A stretch of DNA of 58,799 bases from an uncultured Alteromonadaceae bacterium (GCA_913064725.1 CAJYAI010000009.1:1-58799), one strand, 5' to 3'; shown: positions 9,054-19,818, counted from the first letter of the stretch. Numbers and translations are program-made. Notes: a model not told the origin generated them from the sequence alone.

Positions 9054-10043
9054 ATGAACCTTCCATCCGAACTCAGCGACGACGTATCTGCTTTCGAAAA
9101 GCGCTGGGAAGAGCCAGCGCTGAGAGCCTGGCTGAAAGAGCTACCCGAGCAGCTTGCCCGAAACATGTCTGAACAACGCTTTGGCGATCTACCCCGCTGG
9201 CGCGCCGCTATCGATGGCCTACCGCGACTGGACCCCCAATCCATCGACTTAAATGCATCGGCGATTACGATACGGGGTAATATTACCGCCAGCGAGCAAT
9301 CCCAACTCGAGGTGGCATTGCGAGGCTTACATCCCTGGCGAAAAGGTCCGTTTTCGCTGTTTGGGGTTCATATCGACACCGAGTGGCGCTCAGACTTCAA
9401 ATGGAATCGACTCGATACAGCAGTTGAGCCGTTGAATGGCCGACGCGTACTCGATGTGGGCTGCGGCAGTGGCTACCATTGCTGGCGCATGAAGGGGGCA
9501 GGCGCACGCGAGGTAATTGGTATCGACCCTACCCCATTATTCGTACTGCAGTTCAAGGCAATTCAGCGCTATGCGTCTGTGCCCAATGTACATGTATTGC
9601 CTCTGACTCTCGAGCAGTTACCCCCCAAGCTGAAGGCATTTGATACGACGTTTTCCATGGGTGTTCTTTATCATCGGCGCTCGCCCATTGACCATCTTAC
9701 GGACCTGCGTAATACACTGACACCGGGCGGGCAACTCGTGATTGAGACATTGGTTGTCGATGGCGACGAAGACCGCGTTTTTGTTCCGCCAGATCGCTAT
9801 GCCCGGATGGGTAATGTGTGGTTTTTGCCGAGCCCATCAGCACTTATGAAGTGGATGAGGAAAGTGGGTTATACGGACATTCAGTTAGTCGATGTCACGC
9901 AGACAACCGTCGATGAGCAGCGCACCACGGACTGGATGACCTTTCACTCACTCGTAAACTTTTTAGACCAAAACGACGCTACTAAAACCGTCGAAGGGCA
10001 TCCTGCGCCAAAGCGTGCAATCGTTACCGCGCGCGCGCCGTAG
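9054..10043 (+). CDS. cmoB: tRNA U34 carboxymethyltransferase CmoB
   Basis: Transfers the carboxymethyl group from carboxy-SAM to 5-hydroxyuridine-34 of tRNAs reading four-fold codon boxes. At 329 aa it is close to the usual ~323. Motifs include LHPWRKGPFSLFGVHIDTEW with the substrate-binding WRSDFKW, the SAM site VLDVGCGSGYHCWRM, IGIDPTPLFVLQFKA, FSMGVLYHRRSPIDHL and the C-terminal RTTDWMTFHSLVNFLD. The start is the ATG at 9054, six codons' width downstream of the cmoA stop region; a longer in-frame reading from 9003 would overlap cmoA and is not family-like. Cotranscribed with cmoA. Confidence 0.94.
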   Translation: MNLPSELSDDVSAFEKRWEEPALRAWLKELPEQLARNMSEQRFGDLPRWRAAIDGLPRLDPQSIDLNASAITIRGNITASEQSQLEVALRGLHPWRKGPFSLFGVHIDTEWRSDFKWNRLDTAVEPLNGRRVLDVGCGSGYHCWRMKGAGAREVIGIDPTPLFVLQFKAIQRYASVPNVHVLPLTLEQLPPKLKAFDTTFSMGVLYHRRSPIDHLTDLRNTLTPGGQLVIETLVVDGDEDRVFVPPDRYARMGNVWFLPSPSALMKWMRKVGYTDIQLVDVTQTTVDEQRTTDWMTFHSLVNFLDQNDATKTVEGHPAPKRAIVTARAP

Positions 10044-10045
10044 CC

Positions 10046-10387
10046 TCAATCCTCTGATGAAATCGTTGACGGTATCGAGGGGCTCAGCGGAAAATTAGCA
10101 ATCTTCCCCGATTCGCCGCCTTCAGTGATTTTAGCGGCTCCCTGCTTTTCAACTTCGTCGATACGAACGATGGACTGCATGGGGATGTAACTGCGTTTAA
10201 CACCCGAGAACTCACTCTTGAGCTTTTCCTCACCGGGATCAACCAATATCGCGGAGCGCTCTCCGAACATGATTTCCTCTATCTCCACAAAACCCCACAT
10301 ATCACTTTGATAAATGTGCTTAGCAAAAACCTCAAAAACCTGCTTTCCGTTATGAAAAATGATCTTGTAGACGGGTTGGTTCGACAT
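10046..10387 (-). CDS. DUF1820 family protein
   Basis: Small (113 aa) soluble protein of unknown function. The N-terminal part [19 protein letters not shown] and the central [13 protein letters not shown]...[13 protein letters not shown] are the conserved DUF1820 core. The C-terminal ~25 residues are Ser/Pro/Gly-rich and look disordered. In Pseudomonas a DUF1820 gene also sits beside miaB, divergently, so the neighbourhood is conserved. No catalytic motif is visible. Its stop lies 2 bp from the cmoB stop (convergent). Confidence 0.85.
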   Translation of the reverse strand: MSNQPVYKIIFHNGKQVFEVFAKHIYQSDMWGFVEIEEIMFGERSAILVDPGEEKLKSEFSGVKRSYIPMQSIVRIDEVEKQGAAKITEGGESGKIANFPLSPSIPSTISSED

Positions 10388-10481
10388 ATTTTCTGTGTTG
10401 CTCCGGTCTGGGCGCGCGATCCTACCACTTTTGCCAAAATTCTACAGCGCTTGCGGTAGGTCTTTTCTTTCTCTACACAGG

Positions 10482-10487
10482 TATAAT
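10482..10487 (+). promoter_or_regulatory. Possible -10 element of the miaB operon promoter
   Basis: A perfect TATAAT lies 31 bp before the TTG start of miaB, in the divergent gap with the DUF1820 gene. No good -35 hexamer lies 16-18 bp upstream, so the promoter may depend on an activator, or the match may be chance. This is the only strong -10 in the gap ahead of the eight-gene cluster. Confidence 0.4.
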
Positions 10488-10518
10488 AAGGCTTTTAGAA
10501 CACACTGAGCACACGCAA

Positions 10519-11859
10519 TTGACTGCAAAGACCCATCCTAAAGTTTTTATCCAAACTCACGGCTGTCAGATGAACGAGTATGACTCCGCGCGAATGGGCG
10601 ACCTGTTGAAAGAAAGTCACGGGATGGTGCGAACTGACAACGCAGAGGAAGCAGACGTTCTTCTCCTCAACACCTGCTCGATTCGCGAAAAAGCTCAGGA
10701 AAAAGTGTTTCACCAACTCGGCCGGTGGCGGGCGCTTAAGGCCAAGCGACCCGAGGTCGTGATTGGGGTCGGTGGTTGCGTGGCTAGTCAAGAAGGGGAC
10801 GCGATCAGCGATCGCGCGCCCTACGTCGACCTGATATTCGGTCCGCAAACCTTACATCGTCTTCCTGAAATGCTGGAGACGCGAAACGAGAGAAACAGTG
10901 CTGTTGTCGACATCTCGTTTCCGGAAATTGAAAAGTTCGACCGACTACCTGAGCCAACCAGCGATGGGGCGTCCGCGTTTGTCTCGATCATGGAAGGCTG
11001 CAGCAAGTACTGCACTTTTTGCGTTGTCCCCTATACGCGAGGCGAGGAGGTATCTCGACCCGTTGATGATGTCATCGCTGAAATCGCGCACTTGGCAGCC
11101 AACGGAGTGAAGGAAGTCAATCTTCTGGGGCAAAATGTTAACGCCTACCGAGGCGAGAATCACCTTGGCGAGGTCGTCGACTTCGCTGAATTACTGGGGC
11201 TGGTCAATGTGGTGCCGGGTATCGAGCGCATTCGTTACACAACGTCGCATCCGGTCGAGTTTAGCGACGCATTGATTGCGTGTTATCGAGACATCCCGGC
11301 GCTGGTAGATCATTTGCACCTGCCCGTCCAGAGTGGCTCAGATCGAATCTTGATGGCCATGAAGCGGGGCCATACGGCCATCGAGTACAAATCAAAAATC
11401 AGAGCTCTACGTGCAATCCGCCCCAATATTTCGCTGTCTTCCGACTTTATCATTGGCTTTCCGGGTGAAACAGAGCAAGACTTTTTAGCCACCATGAAAC
11501 TCATCGACGATGTCGGTTTCGATACATCCTTTAGCTTTATCTATAGCGCCCGGCCCGGCACTCCTGCGTCAGACCTACCTGATGACACACCTGAGGCAGT
11601 AAAGAAGCAACGGTTGCAGCTTTTACAAAGCCGCATCAACCAACAGGCCATGGCCATCAGTCGGCGTATGGTTGACACACAGCAGCGCATATTAGTCACC
11701 GGCGTGTCTAAGAAGCATGTTGGGGAGCTCGCTGGACGAACGGAAAATAATCGCGTAGTGAATTTTCCCTCTTTGGATCACGCGCTTATCGGCGAATTTG
11801 CCACCGTAGAGATAAACGAAGCGCTGCCAAACTCTCTGCGCGGCCGACTCATTGGTTGA
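10519..11859 (+). CDS. miaB: tRNA-2-methylthio-N6-dimethylallyladenosine synthase MiaB
   Basis: Radical-SAM methylthiotransferase that converts i6A37 to ms2i6A37 in tRNAs reading UNN codons. The UPF0004 domain carries its three cluster cysteines in [25 protein letters not shown] and [11 protein letters not shown]. The radical-SAM cluster is C161-x3-C165-x2-C168 ([17 protein letters not shown]). A TRAM RNA-binding domain closes the protein (about residues 375-446). The start is a TTG at 10519: the protein begins just before the conserved first motif and no ATG or GTG fits. First gene of a conserved miaB-phoH-ybeY-ybeX-lnt cluster. Confidence 0.95.
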   Translation: MTAKTHPKVFIQTHGCQMNEYDSARMGDLLKESHGMVRTDNAEEADVLLLNTCSIREKAQEKVFHQLGRWRALKAKRPEVVIGVGGCVASQEGDAISDRAPYVDLIFGPQTLHRLPEMLETRNERNSAVVDISFPEIEKFDRLPEPTSDGASAFVSIMEGCSKYCTFCVVPYTRGEEVSRPVDDVIAEIAHLAANGVKEVNLLGQNVNAYRGENHLGEVVDFAELLGLVNVVPGIERIRYTTSHPVEFSDALIACYRDIPALVDHLHLPVQSGSDRILMAMKRGHTAIEYKSKIRALRAIRPNISLSSDFIIGFPGETEQDFLATMKLIDDVGFDTSFSFIYSARPGTPASDLPDDTPEAVKKQRLQLLQSRINQQAMAISRRMVDTQQRILVTGVSKKHVGELAGRTENNRVVNFPSLDHALIGEFATVEINEALPNSLRGRLIG

Positions 11860-11920
11860 CAAGGGCGATGAGATAGGTATCTTCACCTGCCCATACGTCA
11901 TATGAGCGGCCAAACAGTCC

Positions 11921-12958
11921 TTGGACATTGACCCGACACCTCCTGAGCCTGACAGTCGGGAGGTCATAACCTCCTCGTCATTTTCTTTAGAGCCCGAAGA
12001 CGCTAAGCACGTTGCACTGCTATGCGGGCATCTGAACACCCACTTCAAGCTCATTGAAGATCGCTTACGGGTATCGATCAGCAACCGGGGCAATTATATC
12101 TCTGTCTCCGGCCCCGATGCGGCACGCGAATCTAGCGAGCGTTTACTTAAGAAACTATACCGGGATGTGACTAATGGCATTCGACTTAGCCCTGAGGCCA
12201 TTCATCTGCAGTTACAGCAAGCAGACCTCGAGCTGTTGCAGTCTGCCGGCACGACCTCGGACTCAGTCGTGGTCAAAGGCATTAAAACGAAGCGAGGCAC
12301 CATCAAACCTCGCGGGCACAGCCAAATCAGTTATCTCAGCGACATTCAAAAGCACGATCTGAACTTTGGTATTGGCCCGGCCGGAACGGGTAAGACCTAC
12401 CTCGCAGTAGCCTGTGCAGTTCAGGCCCTACTCGAAGAAGATGTGAAGCGCATTTTGTTAGTTCGCCCCGCTGTCGAGGCGGGTGAGCGACTGGGATTTC
12501 TTCCTGGAGACCTCACGCAAAAGGTTGATCCCTATCTTCGCCCCCTGTACGACGCGCTTTACGAAATGCTGGGCTTTGATACGGTTGCCAAGTTTATCGA
12601 GCGCAACATCATCGAGGTTGCGCCTCTGGCTTTTATGCGCGGTCGAACGCTGAACAACGCCTTCATTATCCTAGACGAGGCACAAAATACGACGCGTGAG
12701 CAAATGAAGATGTTTCTTACCCGACTGGGCTTTGGCTCGACTGCGGTGATTACAGGTGATGCCACACAGATTGATTTGCCCCGCGGTCAACCCTCAGGAC
12801 TGATTCATGCGACACAGGTACTCGAGGGTGTCGATGGCGTGTCCTTTACTTGGTTCAGTAACAAAGACGTGGTGCGCCACCCATTGGTTCAGCGGGTTGT
12901 AAGCGCATACGAGGCTCACGATGCGATCATGGGCGCCCCGAAACAGGAGCAGTCGTAG
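11921..12958 (+). CDS. ybeZ: PhoH-family ATPase (YbeZ)
   Basis: PhoH-like NTPase; in E. coli YbeZ works with the endoribonuclease YbeY in rRNA/RNA metabolism. It has an N-terminal KH-like segment (about residues 28-80) and the P-loop GPAGTGKTYLA. RPAVEAGERLGFLPGD and Walker B FIILDEAQN are followed by the sensor segment TGDATQIDLPRGQPSGL. The TTG at 11921 is the only plausible start; a nearby ATG at 11902 runs into a stop within ten codons. Its stop codon shares one base with the GTG of ybeY (TAGTG), giving tight coupling. Confidence 0.93.
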   Translation: MDIDPTPPEPDSREVITSSSFSLEPEDAKHVALLCGHLNTHFKLIEDRLRVSISNRGNYISVSGPDAARESSERLLKKLYRDVTNGIRLSPEAIHLQLQQADLELLQSAGTTSDSVVVKGIKTKRGTIKPRGHSQISYLSDIQKHDLNFGIGPAGTGKTYLAVACAVQALLEEDVKRILLVRPAVEAGERLGFLPGDLTQKVDPYLRPLYDALYEMLGFDTVAKFIERNIIEVAPLAFMRGRTLNNAFIILDEAQNTTREQMKMFLTRLGFGSTAVITGDATQIDLPRGQPSGLIHATQVLEGVDGVSFTWFSNKDVVRHPLVQRVVSAYEAHDAIMGAPKQEQS

Positions 12959-13422
12959 TGAATGTGACTGTCCATATTGACGGTAAAAATGACGCGGCTC
13001 CCAGTGAAGAAAACTTTCGGACATGGGTGCATGCAGCGGTGCACGGCGATCATTTGCATAAAAACGCATCTAAGCGAGCGGAGCTCAGTATCCAGCTGGT
13101 CGAAAGCCCGGAAATGAGTCAACTCAATGCGCAGTTTCGCGGCAAAGAGGGCGACACGAATGTCTTGTCTTTTCCGGTAGATCCGGAGCTCCAAAAACGC
13201 ACCGGGCTTCTCGGTGATGTTGTTATTTGCAGCGAAGTCGTGGAACGCGAGGCGCGTGAACAAGGCAAGACCCTCGACCACCACTGGGCGCATATCACTA
13301 TTCACGGTGTGCTTCACTTACTCGGCTACGACCACATTGACGACAGCGATGCTGAAGTAATGGAGGCGTTAGAAATAGAGAAGCTTCAAGGTCTAGCCAT
13401 TCCCAATCCTTACATCGCCTGA
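12958..13422 (+). CDS. ybeY: Endoribonuclease YbeY (rRNA maturation factor)
   Basis: Single-strand endoribonuclease needed for 16S rRNA 3'-end maturation and 70S quality control. The zinc site HGVLHLLGYDH (three His) is present near residues 116-126, as are the family's RGKEGDTNVLSFP and LGDVVICSEVVEREA. Length 154 aa is typical. The GTG start overlaps the preceding stop by one base, consistent with translational coupling to ybeZ, its known functional partner. Confidence 0.95.
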   Translation: MNVTVHIDGKNDAAPSEENFRTWVHAAVHGDHLHKNASKRAELSIQLVESPEMSQLNAQFRGKEGDTNVLSFPVDPELQKRTGLLGDVVICSEVVEREAREQGKTLDHHWAHITIHGVLHLLGYDHIDDSDAEVMEALEIEKLQGLAIPNPYIA

Positions 13423-13437
13423 GACACTGATGCCCAG

Positions 13438-14286
13438 ATGAACACAAACGACTCAAAAACGAACGATGCCGACGAGCGCTCGTGGCTTGATCGCCTCACC
13501 CAGATGGTCACGGGCACGCCCTATACGCGCGCTGACCTTGAGGGACTTCTCAAATTAGCGGCCGACAACGAAGTCATCGATGAAGACGCAAAAACCATTA
13601 TGGAAGGCGCACTGATCGTTGGCGAGATGCAGGCGCGAGACGTGATGATTCCCCGCGCTCAGATGGTCGTTATTCGCGACGGCGCCACCTTATCAGACGT
13701 CTTACCGCAAATCATTCATACCGGTCACTCTCGTTATCCGGTCATCGGCGAGAGCACTGATGACATACTGGGCATTTTGTTAGCCAAGGACCTATTGCCC
13801 TTTGTATTGAACCCAGACGCTAAGTTCGATCTCAACGCCTTACTGAGACCGGCGGTGATCGTCCCCGAGAGCAAGCGACTCAACGTGCTATTGCGTGAAT
13901 TCAGACAAGCACGCAATCACATGGCCATTGTAATTGACGAGTATGGCGGTGTTGCCGGACTCGTAACGATTGAAGATGTCCTCGAAGAAATTGTCGGGGA
14001 GATTGAAGATGAAACAGACTCCGATGAGGAAATCCAGATTCGTAAACTCACCGAGGACAGTTACTTCGTACAAGCATTGACGCCGGTAGAGGATTTTAAC
14101 GATGCTTTTGACGTCGAATTCAGTGATGAAGAGTTCGACACTATCGGTGGTCTCGTGCTTCAAGCTTTTGGTCGGCTACCGGCGCGCAACGAAACAATCA
14201 ACTTTTCTGGTTTTGAGTTCCGCGTCATCAACTCTGATCAGCGCAAGCTCAATAGCTTGCGCGTAACGGTCCTTCCCGAGGCCTAA
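13438..14286 (+). CDS. ybeX: CBS/CorC_HlyC-domain protein YbeX (CorC)
   Basis: Cytosolic CNNM/CorC-type protein of 282 aa without membrane segments. Two CBS domains (about residues 65-190) include VRDVMIPRAQM-like text (ARDVMIPRAQMVVI) and HSRYPVIGES, then the MAIVIDEYGGVAGLVTIED motif. They are followed by an acidic stretch and the C-terminal transporter-associated domain (YFVQALTPVEDFND...IGGLVLQAFGRLP). Linked to Mg2+/Co2+ homeostasis and to ribosome/rRNA phenotypes in E. coli. It lies 15 bp after ybeY and 3 bp before lnt. Confidence 0.92.
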   Translation: MNTNDSKTNDADERSWLDRLTQMVTGTPYTRADLEGLLKLAADNEVIDEDAKTIMEGALIVGEMQARDVMIPRAQMVVIRDGATLSDVLPQIIHTGHSRYPVIGESTDDILGILLAKDLLPFVLNPDAKFDLNALLRPAVIVPESKRLNVLLREFRQARNHMAIVIDEYGGVAGLVTIEDVLEEIVGEIEDETDSDEEIQIRKLTEDSYFVQALTPVEDFNDAFDVEFSDEEFDTIGGLVLQAFGRLPARNETINFSGFEFRVINSDQRKLNSLRVTVLPEA

Positions 14287-14289
14287 CAC

Positions 14290-15780
14290 GTGTACCTGCA
14301 GAGTCTTGCTAGCCGGGCACTGCTCTGCCTCCTCGCCGGATCAGCATTCACACTCGGGCTATCCCCTTTTGACATAAAATGGCTGACGCTCATCAGTATG
14401 AGCGGGCTGGCACTTGCGCTACACCAGCAGACATGGCGACAAGGCCTTCTGCTTGGCTGGATATACGGTGTCGGATTCTTTGGTGCCGGCGTGTCGTGGG
14501 TTTATGTAAGCATTAATGTATACGGTAATGCCCCATTCCTGTTGGCCCTGACGCTAACTGCACTCTTTTGTGGCGGATTAGCGCTACTAACTGCCTGTCA
14601 GGCGGCGCTTTTCTGCGCCGTGCAGCCTAGGAATACCATCGCGCGAATCTTCATTTTTTCCGGCCTATGGATGCTGTTTGAATGGCTCAGGACGTGGCTC
14701 CTGACAGGTTTCCCCTGGTTATTTGCCGGGTATATCGCCCTCGATACACCTTTGGCGGGATGGGCACCGATAACCGGTATATTTGGGGTGTCATTGCTGA
14801 TTGCCATGACGGCTGCTGCACTAGCAGAACTACTCGCAAAACCTCGTCTTAAAGGGATTAGTTACCTCGCAGCTTGGTCGAGCCTTATCGTCTTTTCCGG
14901 CTATCTGCTCAGCTCAGTGCAATGGACGACTGCATCGAGTGAGGCCAAAAACGCGGCTGTCTATCAGCCAAATATGGCCTTGAGAGACACCTGGGACCGA
15001 AACAATGCCCCGCGGTTCCTCGCAGATTTTCAACAGCACGCCACCGATTATGCCGGCGAGGTGGACCTCATCGTCTGGCCTGAGGGCGCGTTGCCATTTT
15101 ACTTCGATCAAGCGCCGAGCTACATGGAAGCGTTGCGGACCATTGCTAGCGCCAATGACACTACTATTGTCACGGGAATGCCGACGCGTGAGGGTGACAG
15201 CCGCTTCAACAGCATCGTTTCTATCGATGAAACCGTCGATACCTATAACAAACAAAAGCTCGTACCGTTTGGCGAATTCGTCCCCTTGGAATCAGCGTTG
15301 CGAGGATTGATCGATTTCTTTGACCTCCCGATGTCTAACTTCAGTCGAGGCAGTAAGGATCAATCGCCTCTTCCAAGCAGTCTGGGGAAGCTCGCGCCTT
15401 TTATTTGCTACGAAATCGTCTACCCTGACTTCGTCGCTCGCGGCTCGCACGACTCTGGCCTGCTCATCACCATCTCCAACGATGCTTGGTTTGGCACCAG
15501 CCACGGCCCTCATCAACACTTTCAAATGGCTCGCTTCCGGGCTCTTGAGCTACAAAAGCCACTTATTCGGGGCGCGAATAATGGCATCACCGCCATCGTT
15601 GATTTCCGGGGACGTATCACCGCAGATCTTCCTCAATTCGACCAAGCCACACTTCTTGGAACAGTAACACCGCGGACCGGCTCAACCCCCTATGCGCGAT
15701 CGGGAAGTCTACCTATCGTATCAATTAGCTTATTTTTTCTGGTTTTTATAAGCATAAAAGCAAAGCGACAGAAGCGCTGA
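14290..15780 (+). CDS. lnt: Apolipoprotein N-acyltransferase Lnt
   Basis: Integral inner-membrane enzyme that adds the third acyl chain to the N-terminal Cys of lipoproteins. The first ~200 residues give about six membrane helices, then comes a periplasmic CN-hydrolase domain with the catalytic triad contexts [11 protein letters not shown] (Glu), [13 protein letters not shown] (Lys) and [11 protein letters not shown] (Cys). A final helix precedes a basic tail. GTG start at 14290, 3 bp after ybeX. Its product processes lipoproteins encoded nearby (LptE, Blc, the DUF885 protein). Confidence 0.95.
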   Translation: MYLQSLASRALLCLLAGSAFTLGLSPFDIKWLTLISMSGLALALHQQTWRQGLLLGWIYGVGFFGAGVSWVYVSINVYGNAPFLLALTLTALFCGGLALLTACQAALFCAVQPRNTIARIFIFSGLWMLFEWLRTWLLTGFPWLFAGYIALDTPLAGWAPITGIFGVSLLIAMTAAALAELLAKPRLKGISYLAAWSSLIVFSGYLLSSVQWTTASSEAKNAAVYQPNMALRDTWDRNNAPRFLADFQQHATDYAGEVDLIVWPEGALPFYFDQAPSYMEALRTIASANDTTIVTGMPTREGDSRFNSIVSIDETVDTYNKQKLVPFGEFVPLESALRGLIDFFDLPMSNFSRGSKDQSPLPSSLGKLAPFICYEIVYPDFVARGSHDSGLLITISNDAWFGTSHGPHQHFQMARFRALELQKPLIRGANNGITAIVDFRGRITADLPQFDQATLLGTVTPRTGSTPYARSGSLPIVSISLFFLVFISIKAKRQKR

Positions 15781-15832
15781 TACTGGTAAACTGACAGTCG
15801 TTTTTACTAGAGCTACAGCGACGTCGTATTCC

Positions 15833-18280
15833 ATGAATTCAACCGAATATCACCCCGAGATACTTGAGACCGACATTCAGGCCTCATGGGTCAAGCAAAA
15901 TGCCTTTGCCGCTGTCGCCGACGACACTCGGGATAAGTTCTATTGCTTAGCCATGTTTCCTTACCCAAGCGGAAAGCTGCACATGGGGCACGTGCGCAAC
16001 TATACGATCGCTGATGTCATCGCCCGTTATCAGAGGATGTTGGGCAAAAACGTCCTGCAACCCATGGGGTGGGATGCCTTTGGTTTACCTGCGGAAAATG
16101 CGGCTATAAAAAACAACGTCGCTCCAGCAGCATGGACGCTAGACAATATTGCGGAAATGAAGCGGCAGCTATCACGTCTTGGATTTGCCTACGATTGGGA
16201 TCGTGAGCTCAGCACGTGCACCCCTGACTACTACCGCTGGGAGCAGTGGTTCTTTACACGCCTGATGAAACGAAATCTCGCTTACAAAAAGGAGAGTGAA
16301 GTCAACTGGTGCGAGACCGATCAAACCGTGCTTGCCAACGAGCAGGTGGTTGACGGTAAATGTTGGCGCTGTGACACCCCAGTAGAACGACGTGCGATTA
16401 ACCAGTGGTTCATTAAGATCACTGACTACGCTCAAGAGCTGCTCGATGACTTGGATACGCTAGAGGATTGGCCAGAGCAAGTCGTAGCCATGCAGCGCAA
16501 TTGGATTGGTCGCTCCGAGGGTGCAAACGTCCGTTTCCCTTTTGAACAGGGCAATATTGAGGTCTACACAACGCGCCCAGATACACTTATGGGGGTGACT
16601 TATCTCGCCGTAGCCCCGCAGCATCCGCTTGCGCGTCGGGCCGCGGCAGCATCACCCGAGCTTGACGCATTTATTCAGGAGTTGACGCAAACCGCGGTGG
16701 CCGAAGCCGATCTTGCGACCATGGAAAAGCGTGGCGTCGATACCGGCCTTCGTGCAACGCACCCGCTGACCGGTGACGATGTGCCCATTTGGGTCGCCAA
16801 TTTTGTACTGATGAGCTACGGCTCGGGCGCGGTGATGTCAGTCCCTGGGCATGATCAGCGCGACTGGGAGTTTGCCAGCAAGTACGGCCTACCCATCGTC
16901 CAGGTTGTCGCTAGTCAATCGGGAGACCTTGTTGACCTCAGTGAATCGGCCTATGCAGAAAAAGGGCCTTTGATGAACTCGGGTACGTTTGACGGATTGG
17001 ATTTCGAAGACGGGTTTAATGCAATTGTTGAGGCATTGCACGACAAGGGCTTGGGAGAAAAGACAGTCAATTTTAGATTGCGTGATTGGGGTGTGTCCCG
17101 ACAGCGATATTGGGGCGCTCCTATTCCTGTCGTTAATTGTGCCGCCTGCGGACCGGTGCCGGTCAGCGACGAGCAACTGCCCGTCATACTGCCCACTGAA
17201 GTCGCTTTTGACGGTGTCGCCTCACCCATAAAATCCATGACTGACTTCACTCAGACCGACTGCCCTAACTGTGGTAGGCCCGCAGAGCGTGAGACTGATA
17301 CCTTCGATACGTTTATGGAATCGTCCTGGTATTACGCTCGCTATACCAGCTCAGCCGATACCACCGCCATGCTGGGCAAAGAAGCGAACTACTGGCTGGA
17401 AGTCGACCAATACGTAGGTGGTATTGAGCATGCCATTTTACACCTGCTCTACGCGCGCTTTTTTCACAAGCTTATGCGCGATGAAGGGCTAATTAATTCA
17501 AGTGAACCCTTCAAGCGGCTTCTGACGCAAGGCATGGTGCTAAAAGACGGTGCCAAAATGTCAAAGTCAAAGGGTAATACCGTCGATCCACAAGCACTCA
17601 TCGACCGCTTCGGCGCAGATACAGTGCGTTTATTCAGCATGTTTGCGGCCCCACCAGAGCAATCGCTGGAATGGTCTGATGCTGGAGTCGAAGGATCCCA
17701 TCGCTTCTTAAAACGGCTATGGCGCCTCGTTCAAGACCGACAAAAACATGCCGCATCGATTGACGTACGCGAAGTCGATCTGAACAAGGCACAAAAAGAT
17801 CTTCGGCGAAAAACGCATGAGACAATCGCCAAAGTGAGCGATGACTTTGGTCGACGCCAAACGTTTAATACAGCGGTTGCCGCCGTAATGGAACTCTGTA
17901 ACGAGATCAGTCGGCACGACGGTGACGCGCCAGAGGACGCCGCGGTAGTCGACGAGGCTCTCACCGCCGCCGTATTGCTGCTGGCGCCCATCGTGCCTCA
18001 CATTAGCGAGGCGCTTTATGTTGAGCTAACAGGATCTTCCAGCCTAGATGCCTCATGGCCCGTGTTGGATGAGAGTGCGCTCAAGCGTGATGAAATTGAG
18101 GTGGTGGTGCAGGTCAATGGCAAAGTGCGGGCAAAGCTGTCAGTTGCTGCGCAGGCTGATAAGCACAGTATCGAGAGAGCGGCCATGGAACATGAAAATG
18201 TAAAACGTTTCGTCGAAGGTCTGACGGTCAGAAAAGTCATCGTAGTCCCCGGGAAGCTGGTCAATGTGGTCGCTAACTAA
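15833..18280 (+). CDS. leuS: Leucyl-tRNA synthetase (short form)
   Basis: Class I synthetase charging tRNA-Leu. The HIGH motif is HMGH ([16 protein letters not shown], about residue 50) and the KMSKS motif is intact ([12 protein letters not shown], about residue 575). The CP1 editing domain is present ([29 protein letters not shown]). There are two zinc-ribbon-like Cys sets: WCETDQ...CWRCD, and CAAC...CPNCGR. At 815 aa it is ~45 residues shorter than E. coli LeuRS: the stretch between QGMVLKDGA and KMSKS lacks the leucine-specific insertion, as in Bacillus-type enzymes. The last 17 bp overlap lptE. Confidence 0.96.
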   Translation: MNSTEYHPEILETDIQASWVKQNAFAAVADDTRDKFYCLAMFPYPSGKLHMGHVRNYTIADVIARYQRMLGKNVLQPMGWDAFGLPAENAAIKNNVAPAAWTLDNIAEMKRQLSRLGFAYDWDRELSTCTPDYYRWEQWFFTRLMKRNLAYKKESEVNWCETDQTVLANEQVVDGKCWRCDTPVERRAINQWFIKITDYAQELLDDLDTLEDWPEQVVAMQRNWIGRSEGANVRFPFEQGNIEVYTTRPDTLMGVTYLAVAPQHPLARRAAAASPELDAFIQELTQTAVAEADLATMEKRGVDTGLRATHPLTGDDVPIWVANFVLMSYGSGAVMSVPGHDQRDWEFASKYGLPIVQVVASQSGDLVDLSESAYAEKGPLMNSGTFDGLDFEDGFNAIVEALHDKGLGEKTVNFRLRDWGVSRQRYWGAPIPVVNCAACGPVPVSDEQLPVILPTEVAFDGVASPIKSMTDFTQTDCPNCGRPAERETDTFDTFMESSWYYARYTSSADTTAMLGKEANYWLEVDQYVGGIEHAILHLLYARFFHKLMRDEGLINSSEPFKRLLTQGMVLKDGAKMSKSKGNTVDPQALIDRFGADTVRLFSMFAAPPEQSLEWSDAGVEGSHRFLKRLWRLVQDRQKHAASIDVREVDLNKAQKDLRRKTHETIAKVSDDFGRRQTFNTAVAAVMELCNEISRHDGDAPEDAAVVDEALTAAVLLLAPIVPHISEALYVELTGSSSLDASWPVLDESALKRDEIEVVVQVNGKVRAKLSVAAQADKHSIERAAMEHENVKRFVEGLTVRKVIVVPGKLVNVVAN

Positions 18281-18803
18281 ACACCCGCTAACTAATATCA
18301 AAATCGTGGCGATGTTTTTGATCGCCAACAGCCTTGCTGGTTGTGGGTTCGAACTGCGAGGTCAAACTGACCGAGCGGCCACCCTAGGTCGCTATCCAAT
18401 AGCCGTAGTAAGTCAGGCGCCTAATAGTGAATTCTCATCAGAGTTGCGCAGCGAGTTGCAGCGCCAGGGTGCGATCTTGTCGTCAGTCACAGACGCTAGT
18501 CTCATTCTCTATGTCGATCTGGAGGTATTCGAGCAACGCAGTCTGTCGCTCACTGCGCGGGCTCGCGCAGCTGAACTCGAACTAAAAGCAAGTGTGGCTG
18601 TTTCGGCGAAACTTGGCGGTGAGTGGTTTATCGATAACGAGCGCATCATCGTCATAGAGCAAATGCTCAACGACCCACTCAACGTTGCAGGCAAGACTGA
18701 GGAGTTGCGACTTATGCAGAGTGAACTGCGCAGTGCCTTGGTCGACGCGCTAACCCGCCGCTTGGATTACGGCATTGCCGCCTACCATGCAAATCAAACC
18801 TGA
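18264..18803 (+). CDS. lptE: LPS-assembly lipoprotein LptE
   Basis: Outer-membrane lipoprotein that plugs the LptD barrel and helps insert LPS. It has a lipoprotein signal with lipobox LAGC (Cys at about residue 27) followed by the family-typical GFELRGQ. The body is poorly conserved, as is usual, but its length (179 aa) and the leuS-lptE-holA order support the call. The ATG lies inside the end of leuS (17-bp overlap) and its own 3' end overlaps holA by 17 bp, so the three are coupled. Confidence 0.9.
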   Translation: MWSLTKHPLTNIKIVAMFLIANSLAGCGFELRGQTDRAATLGRYPIAVVSQAPNSEFSSELRSELQRQGAILSSVTDASLILYVDLEVFEQRSLSLTARARAAELELKASVAVSAKLGGEWFIDNERIIVIEQMLNDPLNVAGKTEELRLMQSELRSALVDALTRRLDYGIAAYHANQT

Positions 18804-19818
18804 TCAGCTAGCACAACGTCTTAAGCAAGGTCTTTCACCCTGCTACCTAATCACTGGCGCGGAACCGCTGGTTGTTCAGGAATGTGCAGATGCTATTCGA
18901 CGCGCAGCTAGGGAAGCCGGCTGTATTGAGCGGGAACGTATAGATGCCGCTGACAAAGAGGGTTGGCAAAATTTAATCCAAAGTGCCAGTGCAATGTCGT
19001 TATTTTCGGACCGTAAGCTGATTGAAGTACAAGTTGACAGTGGCAAGCCCGGTACCGAGGGAAGTAAGGCGCTTCAGGAATATTTGTCGATAGAGACTGA
19101 CGACATCCTCCTAGTCGTTGCGGGTAAAATTGATAAGCAGTCTCAGCGCGCCAAGTGGTACACGGCGCTTGCCCAACATGGCCTTATTGTGACCGTCTGG
19201 CCTATCAGTCAGCGAGACATGCCCTCGTGGATTCAGGCGCGACTTAGACTGCGAGGCAAGAGTGGTGATAATGATGCCATCACTCTGCTCACTGAGCGTG
19301 TTGAGGGCAATCTACTCGCAGCGGCGCAGGAAATTGAGAAGCTGTGTTTACTAGCCGAGGGCGACCGCATCACGGTAGAGATCGTCACTGCATCGGTGGG
19401 CGATAGCGCTCGCTACAACGCCTTTGGTATGGTGGATTCAGCCTTGTCCGGTGACGCGCGAGGCGCATTGCGTGCACTTCGCGGTCTCAAATCAGAAGGC
19501 AGCGCAGCGCCTGCTATTTTGTGGCCTCTGTCAAAAGAATTGCGGTTGCTGATCGATGCCGAGTCAGCCGTCAGTAAAGGAACGCCACCCGGCGCCGCAC
19601 TCGATCGCCTCGGTGTCTGGCGAAGCCGCCTCAATTTAATGCAGCAGGCTCTGGGACGGCACAATCGAGCGAGTCTAGAGACCTGCTCACGCCTTAATTT
19701 TGCTGCTGACGGCAGTGCAAAGGGGTTCATGCCCGGTGACTGTTGGGATTATCTAGAATCGCTAGTCGTAGCACTTGCAGCAGGCACGAACGCGACAAGT
19801 ACGCGACGACGCGGATAG
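18787..19818 (+). CDS. holA: DNA polymerase III subunit delta HolA
   Basis: Clamp-loader subunit that opens the beta clamp. It begins [32 protein letters not shown], where the YLITG.EPLL-type motif is the family hallmark (quoted in pieces). Further features are the ATPase-like fold with LFSDRKLIEVQV and the three-domain length of 343 aa. I start at the ATG at 18787, matching family N-termini, rather than four codons upstream. Its 3' end overlaps the convergent MFS gene by 70 bp. Confidence 0.92.
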   Translation: MQIKPDQLAQRLKQGLSPCYLITGAEPLVVQECADAIRRAAREAGCIERERIDAADKEGWQNLIQSASAMSLFSDRKLIEVQVDSGKPGTEGSKALQEYLSIETDDILLVVAGKIDKQSQRAKWYTALAQHGLIVTVWPISQRDMPSWIQARLRLRGKSGDNDAITLLTERVEGNLLAAAQEIEKLCLLAEGDRITVEIVTASVGDSARYNAFGMVDSALSGDARGALRALRGLKSEGSAAPAILWPLSKELRLLIDAESAVSKGTPPGAALDRLGVWRSRLNLMQQALGRHNRASLETCSRLNFAADGSAKGFMPGDCWDYLESLVVALAAGTNATSTRRRG

